DNA of 64,000 nt, taken from contig NC_088301.1 of assembly GCF_032854445.1 (NCBI RefSeq), positions 46,371,116 through 46,435,115 of the forward strand, given 5' to 3'. The notes beneath the pieces were generated by a model, which worked only from the letters and a program-made list of their open reading frames with translations, did no database searches and had not been told where the DNA came from. Shown here in pieces: positions 61,101 to 64,000 of the stretch. Source of the DNA: Liolophura sinensis (lineage: Eukaryota > Mollusca > Polyplacophora > Chitonida > Chitonidae). Both the position numbers and the translations under genes were made by a program. Within the stretch, counting starts at the first letter, position 1, and every line of letters starts with the position of its first letter.

Positions 61101-63950
61101 TTCTTCCCTGTAAAGAATATGGCTGAAACCATATTTGGTGAAATATTAACCCCCGAAACTAACTTCTGAAATACTTATTGAGTGGAGGCGCTAAGGGGAT
61201 GGAGGAGGGTTTGCTCAATGCAGTAGACAAGTTGGATCCTCACTCTGCAGACTGCAACTGGCTAATTGAACCATGTAAAGTTTTTAAACTCATCAGGCCA
61301 CTCTAAATCTATTGGCAGCAACACCCTGCTACTGAAATAATATTGGCTGAAAATACTGTAACACTACTGGCTGTTTCAGATAGCATCCAGGCTATCTGAT
61401 TGGTTAAACTATGGCTTACTTTGATTGGCTGAAATTTAATTCACTGGATCCAAGCTGACTCCAATTGTGTGTATAAACTACATTCAATAAACATTGAATT
61501 ATATTAAACGCTTAAATAATAGGAAATTACACGTCCCCCCTAGCACTTTGGCTTAAGTAGAAAGAGGGAAAAAAAATGCAGTGATGTTAACAACAATTTA
61601 TTAGGTGTCGCTGGTCTACAAATACTCATTTCAAGGTTTTGCCATTACAATTACCATACAGTAACATTAAAAAGTACTTAATCTCTCCATGTCTTTATAG
61701 TAAAAAATAAGAATAATGTACCAAAGTGTGATACATCACACGACAAACTCAGTTTCCCCACTTATCTTGAGCAAAAATATTAGAAATCCTGTGAATGCGA
61801 AATTACACATGTAGATTTAATAGCCATATGTCCAATATTCCAATGGTTGTGAAACTCTAAATCCCTTTAACTTAACATTCTTAACAATATTACACTTGAA
61901 CCATATCCTGCCAGACTGTTATTAAGGCATATTTCACATAGTAGTTAGTAACAGTTCTACTGAACTAACCTTGTGCTTAGTATGTACATGTAATGTTCAT
62001 ATATGTTAGTGTTTGTTATGATTGTGGACAGAGGCACCTTTGTGTACTTGAATCTTAAGAACTTTATAATACTTTCTTGATCTTTGTTCTGTGAATGACA
62101 TCAATTTAGTGGGTAACTTATAACCCTTGTTGTGTTTTGTAGGTCATTGTTGGCTATGCCGAATACAATATTGGTTCCTTGCAACCGGATATAAATACAA
62201 TCTTGGAATACATCCTCCCATCAGCCATAATCAGTGCAATACTCTTAGTGCTGCTGATTGTTATTACCCTGAAATTCAGACGTCACAAACAAAAGCGCCA
62301 GAGGGACATGGAGCGTATACAGAACCAATATGAGCTGTTGGAACGCAATGTTCGCCAGGAAGCTCGGCAAGGTATAGTATAGCCGAATGACCTAACCTTA
62401 AAATATAGATTAAGGTCAAGTGCTGGATTTTACTAGACAAGTGCTTGTCCTTCATTTTCTAGTACACAATGGATGTAGGTTCAAAACCAGCCTTGGACAG
62501 GGAATTTTTACATTACCCTGCTGACACAATTCTTCACTTTTAAGTTGCAATAAACATTAGATGATGACAGTAGTGCTTTTTGAGCAGTCTGACATTCGTT
62601 GTAGGCTTCTAAAAATTTATGTATTTAAAAAGTCATAAATTTGCCAAAAGTCAGCTCTTTGCCTCAAGCACTCGGTTTCTACAATCTGTAAAACTGACAT
62701 CCAAGGTGCAAGGAAATGAATTAATTAGCCACAGTCAAATACATAAATAAATTTCTTTTTAATGGTAGTTAAAGACATCAGGTTGAGTTGTGAAGAATGA
62801 GAGAAGTAATCAGTAAACATCTTTTTCTTTGCAAAGCATATGGACAGATACATGTGTGTCAACGTTGTATTTACTGCATCAGTGTACATGACAGGAAGGT
62901 GCAAGGTTTAAACCTTATCAGATTTATACCTTAGTATACTCGGCTTACTGTCCAGTATTCAGGGTGAAGTACATGTACATACAAGAAAAGAACTGCATTT
63001 GTAACCATCATGTCACAATAAGGAGATGATCATGATTGAAATCTTTGTGTTTTAGTGATATGGATTACTGTAGTTAATTTAGATGGTCTCCGGGAGACCT
63101 GGAATCAAACCTGAGTTTGGTCATATGAAAGACAAAAATGGTACTTGTTGCTGCCTCGCTTGGCTCTCAGGGCTTAGAGGTAGAGCAATGAAACAGGACT
63201 GGTTGTCCTCGATGTCATTATAATGTGACTGGTTGGGGTGTTGTGTCTGGTTTTTTCGGGATGATACTTCAGTGACGGCGGCACATTGGCAGCATGGACT
63301 CACCCTGTCACAGGAACACACGGTATGTGTATATGTGTATGTACACATACCTAATGACTCCTTGTTGTCATGTGACTGAAATTTTGTTAAGTGCGACATT
63401 AAACCCAAAGCATTCATTCATTCAGTTTCAAAATGGTCATCTGCATGTAAGTGTCAAACGTCTGTGTATACCTTTTTTTTTTTTATTCTCTTTCAGAATT
63501 TGCTGATCTGCAGCAGGACATCAAACTTGTTACATCAGATGTAATAAGACATGGCGTGCCATATAAGGAACTTTCGCATTACACTTACGCCATGCTCTTT
63601 CCTGCAGATATCATGTCAGAAAACTTCTTATTAAATCACTCACAGGTTAGTTTATTTTCTACATTTTAAACTCGTAGGTTGCTAGTATTATTGGCAATTA
63701 ATGATCCCTCTGGTTATCATATAAAAAGCAACATATATACTTACTCACATGTTCACTTGTTCTTATCAAGGAATTGAGTATAACAGTTCTGCATATGTTG
63801 TTCCATGTTATGATTTCAGACAGGATGGGTAGATGAAAATTTTAACCAGAATACTCTGAAGATGTTGGACTCTCTTGTTGGCAATAAGTTCTTCCTGTTG
63901 ACTTGTCTTCGTGCTTTGGAAACGGAGAAGAAGATGACAGCCAGAGACAA
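20990..63950 (+). CDS. Plexin, semaphorin receptor (A-like, divergent), 22 coding exons, 3' end outside the window
   Basis: Plexins are single-pass receptors for semaphorins; the cytoplasmic Ras/Rap-GAP domain switches off small GTPases and collapses the cytoskeleton in axon and cell guidance. The 22 exons join in phase to about 1,396 residues. Domains, numbered from the ATG at 20990: signal peptide 1-40, sema 52-505, PSI-1 509-553, PSI-2 657-704, PSI-3 802-850, IPT-1 851-950, IPT-2 951-1049, IPT-3 1050-1172, IPT-4 1174-1245, transmembrane 1249-1270, basic stop-transfer (KFRRHKQKRQR), coiled coil 1277-1310, then the start of the GAP region. Full plexins have about 1,900 residues, so about 500 lie beyond the edge. 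EFADLQQDI and FFLLTCLRALE resemble plexin A more than B, but divergence is high and the subclass is unsure. The ectodomain carries a furin-type RIKR site at 1122-1125. Confidence 0.95.
23455..23660 (+). mobile_element. LINE (non-LTR retrotransposon) reverse-transcriptase remnant
   Basis: Translation gives LIFSAALHNGCFPTNTK, two stops within the next few codons, then KATVIPIFIKGNWTDITNY, PISIAYKFFEKVVM. This is the common LINE pattern (SL..G.FP..WK.A.V.PIFKKG....NYRPIS....K.FEK) of the first reverse-transcriptase motifs. No endonuclease or 3' end was found, so it is a dead internal scrap in plexin intron 1. The clade is not assignable (CR1- or Jockey-like). Confidence 0.65.
24827..25240 (+). 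repeat. Spaced direct repeat in plexin intron 1
   Basis: Positions 24827-24892 and 25176-25240 share TTTTCA.GGCCAAATTTAGACCAGAAATTTCATGC and TAGTTTTGTTAC/GTTTTGTTGC, about 285 bases apart. It is a non-coding, dispersed-repeat relic. Confidence 0.6.
25958..26170 (+). mobile_element. SINE family B, tRNA-like head clear
   Basis: The head folds like a tRNA: a D-arm-like GGTGCTAATGGTAAG, an anticodon-stem-like CTGCCTGAAAGTCAGG and a perfect T arm CCTGGGATCAAACCCAGG at about 25992-26009. The body has GTTTCCTCACTGGGAACTCA, GACTGGTTGAACC, AGTATAATGTG and GGTGGGGTGTCATG. Related copies lie at 56470-56610 and 63080-63424. Confidence 0.75.
26278..26460 (+). repeat. Modular repeat D, 3' part
   Basis: Shares GCACAATGACAC, TGTGTGCATATT, CCTGACTTCAGCACTTTATG and CGAGCTCTTTGGTAGC with copies at 36655-37045 and 54470-54760. 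Non-coding. Confidence 0.6.
26626..26823 (+). CDS. Plexin exon 2: sema
   Basis: A 198-nt exon, phase 0-0, with acceptor CACACAG and donor GTAAGA. It encodes TNLVGDSSCIVSDILEKATK through TILFLGTSNGDILK. The LGTSNGDILK motif is the sema blade that precedes the last strands in plexins. Confidence 0.93.
27990..28118 (+). CDS. Plexin exon 3: sema end
   Basis: A 129-nt exon, phase 0-0, with acceptor TGTTTCAG. It encodes GQLVNKTTISIYDRM and SNETHLFAMTTRK. The donor is AAG|GCAAGT, a non-canonical GC donor with otherwise perfect consensus. The next exon continues the expected VVRFPVQNC of plexins, which supports it. Confidence 0.92.
28550..29065 (+). repeat. Modular repeat D, long copy
   Basis: Head GGGAAAGCAATGTTGAACAA, then three successive modules that each contain CTCAAAAA(A)GTAC and a CACACATGTAGAGCACAATA-like stretch followed by GTGTGCATATTAAAT or similar. 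Copies in other plexin introns have different numbers of modules. Confidence 0.7.
29674..29868 (+). mobile_element. SINE family A, 5'-truncated
   Basis: Starts within the head (TGACCCAGGAGCCTCTCACC), keeps box B-like GAGTTCAAGTCC, the full body and an AAATAAATAAAT tail. A T-run precedes it. Confidence 0.85.
30116..30240 (-). repeat. SINE family A, 3' half, inverted
   Basis: Minus strand: GGTTTCCTTCC, CATAATGCTGAATG, GAAATATTCATGATTACGG and the AAATAAATAAAT tail. It is truncated at the head side. Confidence 0.75.
30930..31030 (+). CDS. Plexin exon 4: PSI-1, first half
   Basis: A 101-nt exon, phase 0 to 2, with acceptor ATTACAG and donor GTGAGT. It encodes VVRFPVQNCSALENCGSC and DPFCGWCVLEQ, with the CGWC motif typical of PSI modules. 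Confidence 0.95.
31077..31306 (-). mobile_element. SINE family A, near full length, inverted
   Basis: Begins 46 bases after plexin exon 4. The minus strand has the tRNA-like head (GGGGGCCTCTGTAGCC near 31306, TGACCCAAGAGCATC), the box B-like GAGTTCAAGTC, the body and an AAATTAAATAAATCAA tail. Confidence 0.85.
32259..32391 (+). CDS. Plexin exon 5: PSI-1, second half
   Basis: A 133-nt exon, phase 2 to 0, with acceptor GATTATAG and donor GTATGA. It encodes RCTRADDCRYKDYRNHWL and ECLSLSIYPLQVNFQQ, completing the eight cysteines of PSI-1 and entering the linker IPT-like segment. Confidence 0.93.
32765..34460 (+). repeat. Spaced direct duplication in plexin intron 5
   Basis: Positions 32765-32925 and 34262-34460 share, with divergence, the order CAAACTTTATG.AAGAC.GCAT, CAGTTTACC/CAGCTCACTGTG, GGGCATCATCTTCGCAAC, ATGTA and TTTTGTTCTCTG.TATCAGC. 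They are copies of one non-coding unit. Between them, 32926-34261 holds no recognised exon. Confidence 0.5.
35320..35436. repeat. Perfect 41-bp inverted repeat with 35-nt loop
   Basis: The left arm 35320-35360 and right arm 35396-35436 are exact reverse complements (the left arm starts AATATTGCACAGTGAAGG). The flanks pair imperfectly for about ten more bases. RNA from either strand would form a long uninterrupted stem. It lies in plexin intron 5, 64 bases before exon 6 at 35501. It may be a young palindromic MITE or a hairpin RNA source. Confidence 0.95.
35501..35651 (+). CDS. Plexin exon 6: linker between PSI-1 and PSI-2
   Basis: A 151-nt exon, phase 0 to 1, with acceptor TTTTACAG and donor GTATGT. 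It encodes LKVTVRPMPENLSGELYECQ and ISCPFPENLTGQTS, the cysteine-containing immunoglobulin-like linker found in all plexins. Confidence 0.93.
35858..36120 (+). mobile_element. SINE family A, full length
   Basis: Complete copy: head GGGGGCCTCCCTGGCTCAG, TTAGCGCGCTAGCGCAGCG, box B-like GAGTTCAAGTCC, body and an AAATAAATAAAT tail. It is one of the best preserved copies here. Confidence 0.9.
36655..37045 (+). repeat. Modular repeat D copy
   Basis: Contains TGTACTGCTTGTATTGAG, ACACATGTAGAGCACAATAA, GTGTGCATATTAAAT, GGGGTGGTATCTC and the terminal block CCAAATTCGTGATTTCAGTA, as in the copies at 28550 and 54470. Confidence 0.7.
37046..39062 (+). other. Distal part of plexin intron 6
   Basis: No further plexin exon is needed here, since the phases of exons 6 and 7 match directly. 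Short open frames near 37441-37641 and 38398-38619 have no recognised motif. A weak inverted repeat (TGGGATATGAAGAATT near 38431, GAATTCCTGATATCCCA near 38489) may mark a decayed element. Confidence 0.4.
39063..39162 (+). CDS. Plexin exon 7: linker end and start of PSI-2
   Basis: A 100-nt exon, phase 1 to 2, with acceptor TTTCTTTCAG and donor GTAAGG. It encodes VSWNVALSLVSSITRKPFV and NSLTIVDCTQEKN, matching the plexin strand that leads into the second PSI. It is too short to stand out as an open frame and was found by phase and homology. Confidence 0.88.
39268..39366 (+). repeat. SINE family A, degenerate fragment
   Basis: CTGCAGATGGTCGTGAG, GGCCCTGTCTGGTTTCC and GTGTGAAACATCAATCAAA follow the family order with many changes. 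It lies between exons 7 and 8. Confidence 0.55.
39633..39738 (+). CDS. Plexin exon 8: PSI-2 core
   Basis: A 106-nt exon, phase 2 to 0, with acceptor CATTTCAG and donor GTAAAT. It encodes SCTACVSKFSCVWCIYGNHC and TLCADKFASSSK. The CVWC core corresponds to the CHWC/CGWC motif of PSI modules. Confidence 0.93.
40312..40416 (+). CDS. Plexin exon 9: PSI-2 end, linker
   Basis: A 105-nt exon, phase 0-0, with acceptor GTTATTAG and donor GTAAGT. It encodes HHGGKCPQLTPYRKAIPNKK and ISIDGNHFPEPK. The CPQL motif matches the end of PSI-2 in plexins. Confidence 0.9.
40417..43727 (+). other. Plexin intron 9
   Basis: About 3.3 kb. Short related stretches rich in ACAGGTAG occur near 40665-40720 and 41575-41640. 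A Tc1/mariner transposase remnant lies at 42960-43290. No additional exon is required, because the flanking phases are both 0. Confidence 0.5.
42960..43290 (+). mobile_element. Tc1/mariner DNA transposon, transposase remnant
   Basis: Translation shows NRHIHLLHLRGRLMPVTVTA and NETVG (helix-turn-helix region). After a frame change it gives VRNSLREAKLQAHR, then directly VTFQHDNARQNVAAVRRAIL and VDVLDWPAYSPE. QHDNAR carries the second catalytic aspartate of the DDE domain. The part with the first aspartate is deleted, and the frame diverges after SPE, where the family has LNPIEH. Terminal repeats are not recognised. It is a dead copy in plexin intron 9. The long open frame 43074-43616 continues into unrelated intron DNA. 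Confidence 0.85.
43728..43829 (+). CDS. Plexin exon 10: linker between PSI-2 and PSI-3
   Basis: A 102-nt exon, phase 0-0, with acceptor ATTTTCAG and donor GTAAGA. It encodes TKNSYHCEIHMKEQVKSV and RVKCNSHL, the counterpart of the YECILNIQG...VQCQNTS segment in plexin A. Confidence 0.9.
45396..45483 (+). CDS. Plexin exon 11: linker, with tandem acceptors
   Basis: An 88-nt exon, phase 0 to 1, with donor GTAAGT. It encodes YQEKSGELNGTIWLVWNSS and VVKGHIS. Two AG sites lie six bases apart (TTTAG|TTTCAG|TAT), so use of the upstream one would add Phe-Gln in frame. IWLVWNSS matches the LTVVWNG strand of plexin A. Confidence 0.9.
45783..45885 (+). repeat. SINE family A, 3' fragment
   Basis: GGGTTGCCCCCGGGGCTC, TTTCCTCCCAACATAA, GGCGAAATATTCTTGAGTA and a ...AAAATCAAGTTGAAAAAA end. 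It has head loss and moderate divergence. Confidence 0.7.
46624..46805 (+). CDS. Plexin exon 12: PSI-3
   Basis: A 182-nt exon, phase 1 to 0, with acceptor GCTTATAG and donor GTAAGC. It encodes YKCEFLGTDCSTCGSY, YKCRWCRGDSQNRC and YSTCPRGVMSCPSP, a complete PSI cysteine pattern. Imperfect direct repeats flank the exon (about 46392-46434 and 46829-46870, TTTATCTTCAGTATGACATA-like). Confidence 0.95.
47277..47765 (+). repeat. 26-bp minisatellite with two unit variants
   Basis: About 16 units of GAGTATTTTACTTGAAAC plus an 8-bp variable end, either TTACACAT or TAATACGT, then a few decayed units to about 47765. The two variants interleave rather than forming blocks, and some units carry ACTCG for ACTTG. 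It lies in plexin intron 12, with no spacers of unique sequence. Confidence 0.93.
47766..48563 (+). other. Distal part of plexin intron 12
   Basis: AT-rich sequence with no recognised element or exon up to the acceptor of exon 13. Confidence 0.4.
48564..48706 (+). CDS. Plexin exon 13: IPT-1
   Basis: A 143-nt exon, phase 0 to 2, with acceptor ATTGTTAG and donor GTATGG. It encodes VTPTSTHNQGGTLVTIRGRE and VKSVTLAGHQCDVEGMNVSF. The GGTLVTIRG motif is the IPT/TIG signature. Confidence 0.93.
48965..49158 (+). mobile_element. SINE family A, 5'-truncated, inside a minisatellite
   Basis: Starts at CTGTGAGTTCAAGTCCAG, has the full body and an AAATAAATAAATAAATA tail. The sequence left of it (TACATGTAACTGCTTATATG) and right of it (CATGCTACTTCAGTAG) are the two parts of one 42-bp minisatellite unit, so it interrupts that array. 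Confidence 0.88.
49160..49900 (+). repeat. 42-bp minisatellite, about 17 units
   Basis: The unit begins TTCTTGTACATGTAACTGCT, continues TATACACATGTTACTTCAGT and ends in AG or TG. The first units lack two bases (40 bp). Later units show TTCATG for TTCTTG and GTGAC for GTAAC. Each unit carries the TACATGTA palindrome. A diverged unit lies left of the SINE, near 48935-48964. Located in plexin intron 13. Confidence 0.95.
50009..50248 (+). mobile_element. SINE family A, diverged full-length copy
   Basis: The head GGGACCTCTGTGGCAGAG, box B-like GAGTTCAGGTC, body (CCCAGTTTCCCTCCCACC, CAGTATTCTTGAGTATTG) and a short AATTAATAAAA tail are present but clearly older than the other copies. Confidence 0.8.
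50740..51280 (+). repeat. Dispersed repeat family E, internally tandem
   Basis: Three related modules contain a TTTTGTCCATAC-like start, AAACTTA.CATACAT or related, and TATATCATCTAAACT.T.CATGC (near 50865, 51038 and 51228). A single related module lies at about 19490-19590 in the plexin 5' flank. Non-coding. Confidence 0.55.
51281..53169 (+). other. Distal part of plexin intron 13
   Basis: I see no exon or named element in this stretch. Confidence 0.4.
53170..53305 (+). CDS. Plexin exon 14: IPT-1 end
   Basis: A 136-nt exon, phase 2 to 0, with acceptor TTTTTTCAG. It encodes SIVCKTKSIDESTEGKVIVK and FGKFKFGVSKHAYILHNQ. The donor CAG|GTTCTT is weak but joins in frame to NPEITGIMP of the next exon, as expected between IPT-1 and IPT-2. 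The exact donor is the least certain junction of the model. Confidence 0.8.
54064..54206 (+). CDS. Plexin exon 15: IPT-2
   Basis: A 143-nt exon, phase 0 to 2, with acceptor TTTTGTAG and donor GTAAGT. It encodes NPEITGIMPNIGPKSGGTRV and TIKGKDLRIGSAREIYLGNG. The PNIGPKSGGT motif is nearly invariant in the second IPT of plexins. Confidence 0.95.
54470..54760 (+). repeat. Modular repeat D copy
   Basis: Has TATCTCAAAAAGTACTGCAT, TTGCACACATGTATTAGAAT, CCAAATTCAGGACTTCATTA and GAACTCGTTGGTAGCCTTGC, in the same order as the other copies. Confidence 0.7.
55774..55956 (+). CDS. Plexin exon 16: IPT-2 end, IPT-3 start
   Basis: A 183-nt exon, phase 2 to 2, with acceptor ATTTTGCAG and donor GTAAGT. It encodes DKTASGGYDCLVCITGRIFD and MEYNYTIDPTIDSIMPKKTF. 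The DPTIDSIMP motif starts IPT-3. Confidence 0.93.
55957..57628 (+). other. Plexin intron 16
   Basis: Contains a SINE family B fragment at 56470-56610. A lone open frame at 57114-57365 has no recognised motif. Flanking phases match, so no hidden exon is needed. Confidence 0.45.
56470..56610 (+). mobile_element. SINE family B, partial
   Basis: CCTTTGATGGCCTAATGGC, a tRNA-like stretch around CACCTCAAAGTGGTGAGAC, then TTTGAGCAAGGAAACTTGAC, AGTATAATGTGACTTGGTGG. The tail is absent. Confidence 0.6.
57629..57725 (+). CDS. Plexin exon 17: IPT-3
   Basis: A 97-nt exon, phase 2 to 0, with acceptor TCACTGGCAG and donor GTATGA. It encodes SGGRLINVTGKYLNSIQSPK and IRCGDMRSQSE. SGG.L.NVTG is the IPT signature. 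Confidence 0.93.
57726..59483 (+). other. Plexin intron 17
   Basis: About 1.76 kb without a recognised element or exon. A short CCA-rich simple repeat (ACCACCACCACCACCAC) is at about 58791-58807. Confidence 0.45.
59484..59738 (+). CDS. Plexin exon 18: IPT-3 end with furin-type site, IPT-4 start
   Basis: A 255-nt exon, phase 0-0, with acceptor CTATCCTCAG and donor GTAAAA. It encodes ECRFSKENSFGMIQCRTPP, then GARIKRQAHNSI, SVGFKMDNV, EYVDNPVYNNL and KAEKLLYIT. RIKR (59574-59585) is a perfect proprotein-convertase motif, in an exposed loop position about 125 residues before the membrane. Confidence 0.93.
60068..60220 (+). CDS. Plexin exon 19: IPT-4
   Basis: A 153-nt exon, phase 0-0, with acceptor TTCTTTCAG and donor GTACAA. 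It encodes GKNLTAAATIKDIKVYVCN, SSCMITNLNDTNLMCTLP and GCAEEELPIK. GKNL continues the IPT-4 signature begun in exon 18 (YITGKNL). Confidence 0.92.
60221..62142 (+). other. Plexin intron 19
   Basis: About 1.9 kb with no recognised repeat family or exon; very AT-rich near 60910-60970. Confidence 0.4.
62143..62371 (+). CDS. Plexin exon 20: transmembrane helix and juxtamembrane coil
   Basis: A 229-nt exon, phase 0 to 1, with acceptor TTTTGTAG and donor GTATAG. It encodes VIVGYAEYNIGSLQPD, the membrane helix ILPSAIISAILLVLLIVITL, the basic KFRRHKQKRQR and the heptad-like coil RDMERIQNQYELLERNV. The coil couples dimerisation to GAP activity in known plexins. Confidence 0.95.
62372..63496 (+). other. 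Plexin intron 20
   Basis: Holds SINE family B at 63080-63424. The remainder has no recognised element. Confidence 0.5.
63080..63424 (+). mobile_element. SINE family B, nearly complete
   Basis: T-arm-like GAGACCTGGAATCAAACC, then GCTCTCAGGGCTTAGAGG, GAAACAGGACTGGTTG, TATAATGTGACTGG, GGGGTGTTGTGTCTGG, a central CACCCTGTCACAGGAACAC, and TTAAGTGCGACATTAAACCC with a CATTCATTCATTCA tail. The 5' end of the head is shortened. Confidence 0.75.
63497..63645 (+). CDS. Plexin exon 21: cytoplasmic segment
   Basis: A 149-nt exon, phase 1 to 0, with acceptor CTCTTTCAG and donor GTTAGT. It encodes EFADLQQDIKLVTSDVIRHG and VPYKELSHYTYAMLFPADIM. It matches AFAELQTDI...GIPFLDYRTYAMRVLFPG of plexin A, with VPYKELSHY in place of IPFLDYRTY. 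Confidence 0.93.
63820..63950 (+). CDS. Plexin exon 22: start of GAP region
   Basis: A 131-nt exon, phase 0 to 2, with acceptor GATTTCAG and donor GTGAGT. It encodes TGWVDENFNQNTLKMLDSLV, then GNKFFLLTCLRALETEKKMT and ARDK, matching [26 protein letters not shown] of plexin A. The catalytic arginines of the GAP lie further on, outside the window. Confidence 0.93.
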
Positions 63951-64000
63951 GTGAGTAATGATTAATTGCCTTTTCACCCTGCTGTAACCCTTTCACCCTA

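Overview
The window is animal nuclear DNA, AT-rich and intron-rich, most likely from a lophotrochozoan (a mollusc or a close relative such as a brachiopod). I infer this from the recurrent tRNA-headed SINE that ends in an AAATAAAT tail, a second tRNA-headed SINE with a CATTCATT tail, and the very common TACATGTA palindrome, together with the protein content. No bacterial or organellar feature is present.

Two protein-coding genes can be rebuilt with continuous reading phase. (1) On the minus strand, 9415-12192, is a complete four-exon major-facilitator transporter of the SLC46 (proton-coupled folate transporter-like) family, 479 residues. A pure TA repeat lies just upstream of its start, and a SINE immediately follows its stop codon. 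(2) On the plus strand, from 20924 to beyond the right edge, is a plexin, a semaphorin receptor. I place 22 coding exons: signal peptide, sema domain, three PSI cysteine modules, four IPT/TIG folds, one transmembrane helix, a juxtamembrane coiled coil and the start of the cytoplasmic Ras/Rap-GAP region. About 1,396 residues lie in the window, and the rest of the GAP domain is off the edge. Every splice junction joins in phase; one intron uses a GC donor.

Layout: 1-1010, fossil Ty3/Gypsy pol piece; 1435-2088, a 654-bp element with about 47-bp terminal inverted repeats; 2.1-9.0 kb, gene-poor DNA with SINE fragments; 9.4-12.2 kb, the transporter; 13.6-13.9 kb, a broken THAP zinc-finger domain; 14-20.9 kb, intergenic with several SINEs; 20.9-64 kb, the plexin. 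Its introns carry SINEs, a LINE reverse-transcriptase scrap, a Tc1/mariner scrap, two minisatellites (26-bp and 42-bp units), a modular dispersed repeat and a perfect 41-bp inverted repeat.

The two genes have no evident functional link. I found no convincing new biological system. The items most worth a second look are a perfect furin-type site in the plexin ectodomain, the long perfect hairpin 140 bases before plexin exon 6, the overlapping upstream ORF at the plexin start, the SINE that may supply the transporter's polyadenylation signal, and the modular repeat confined here to plexin introns.
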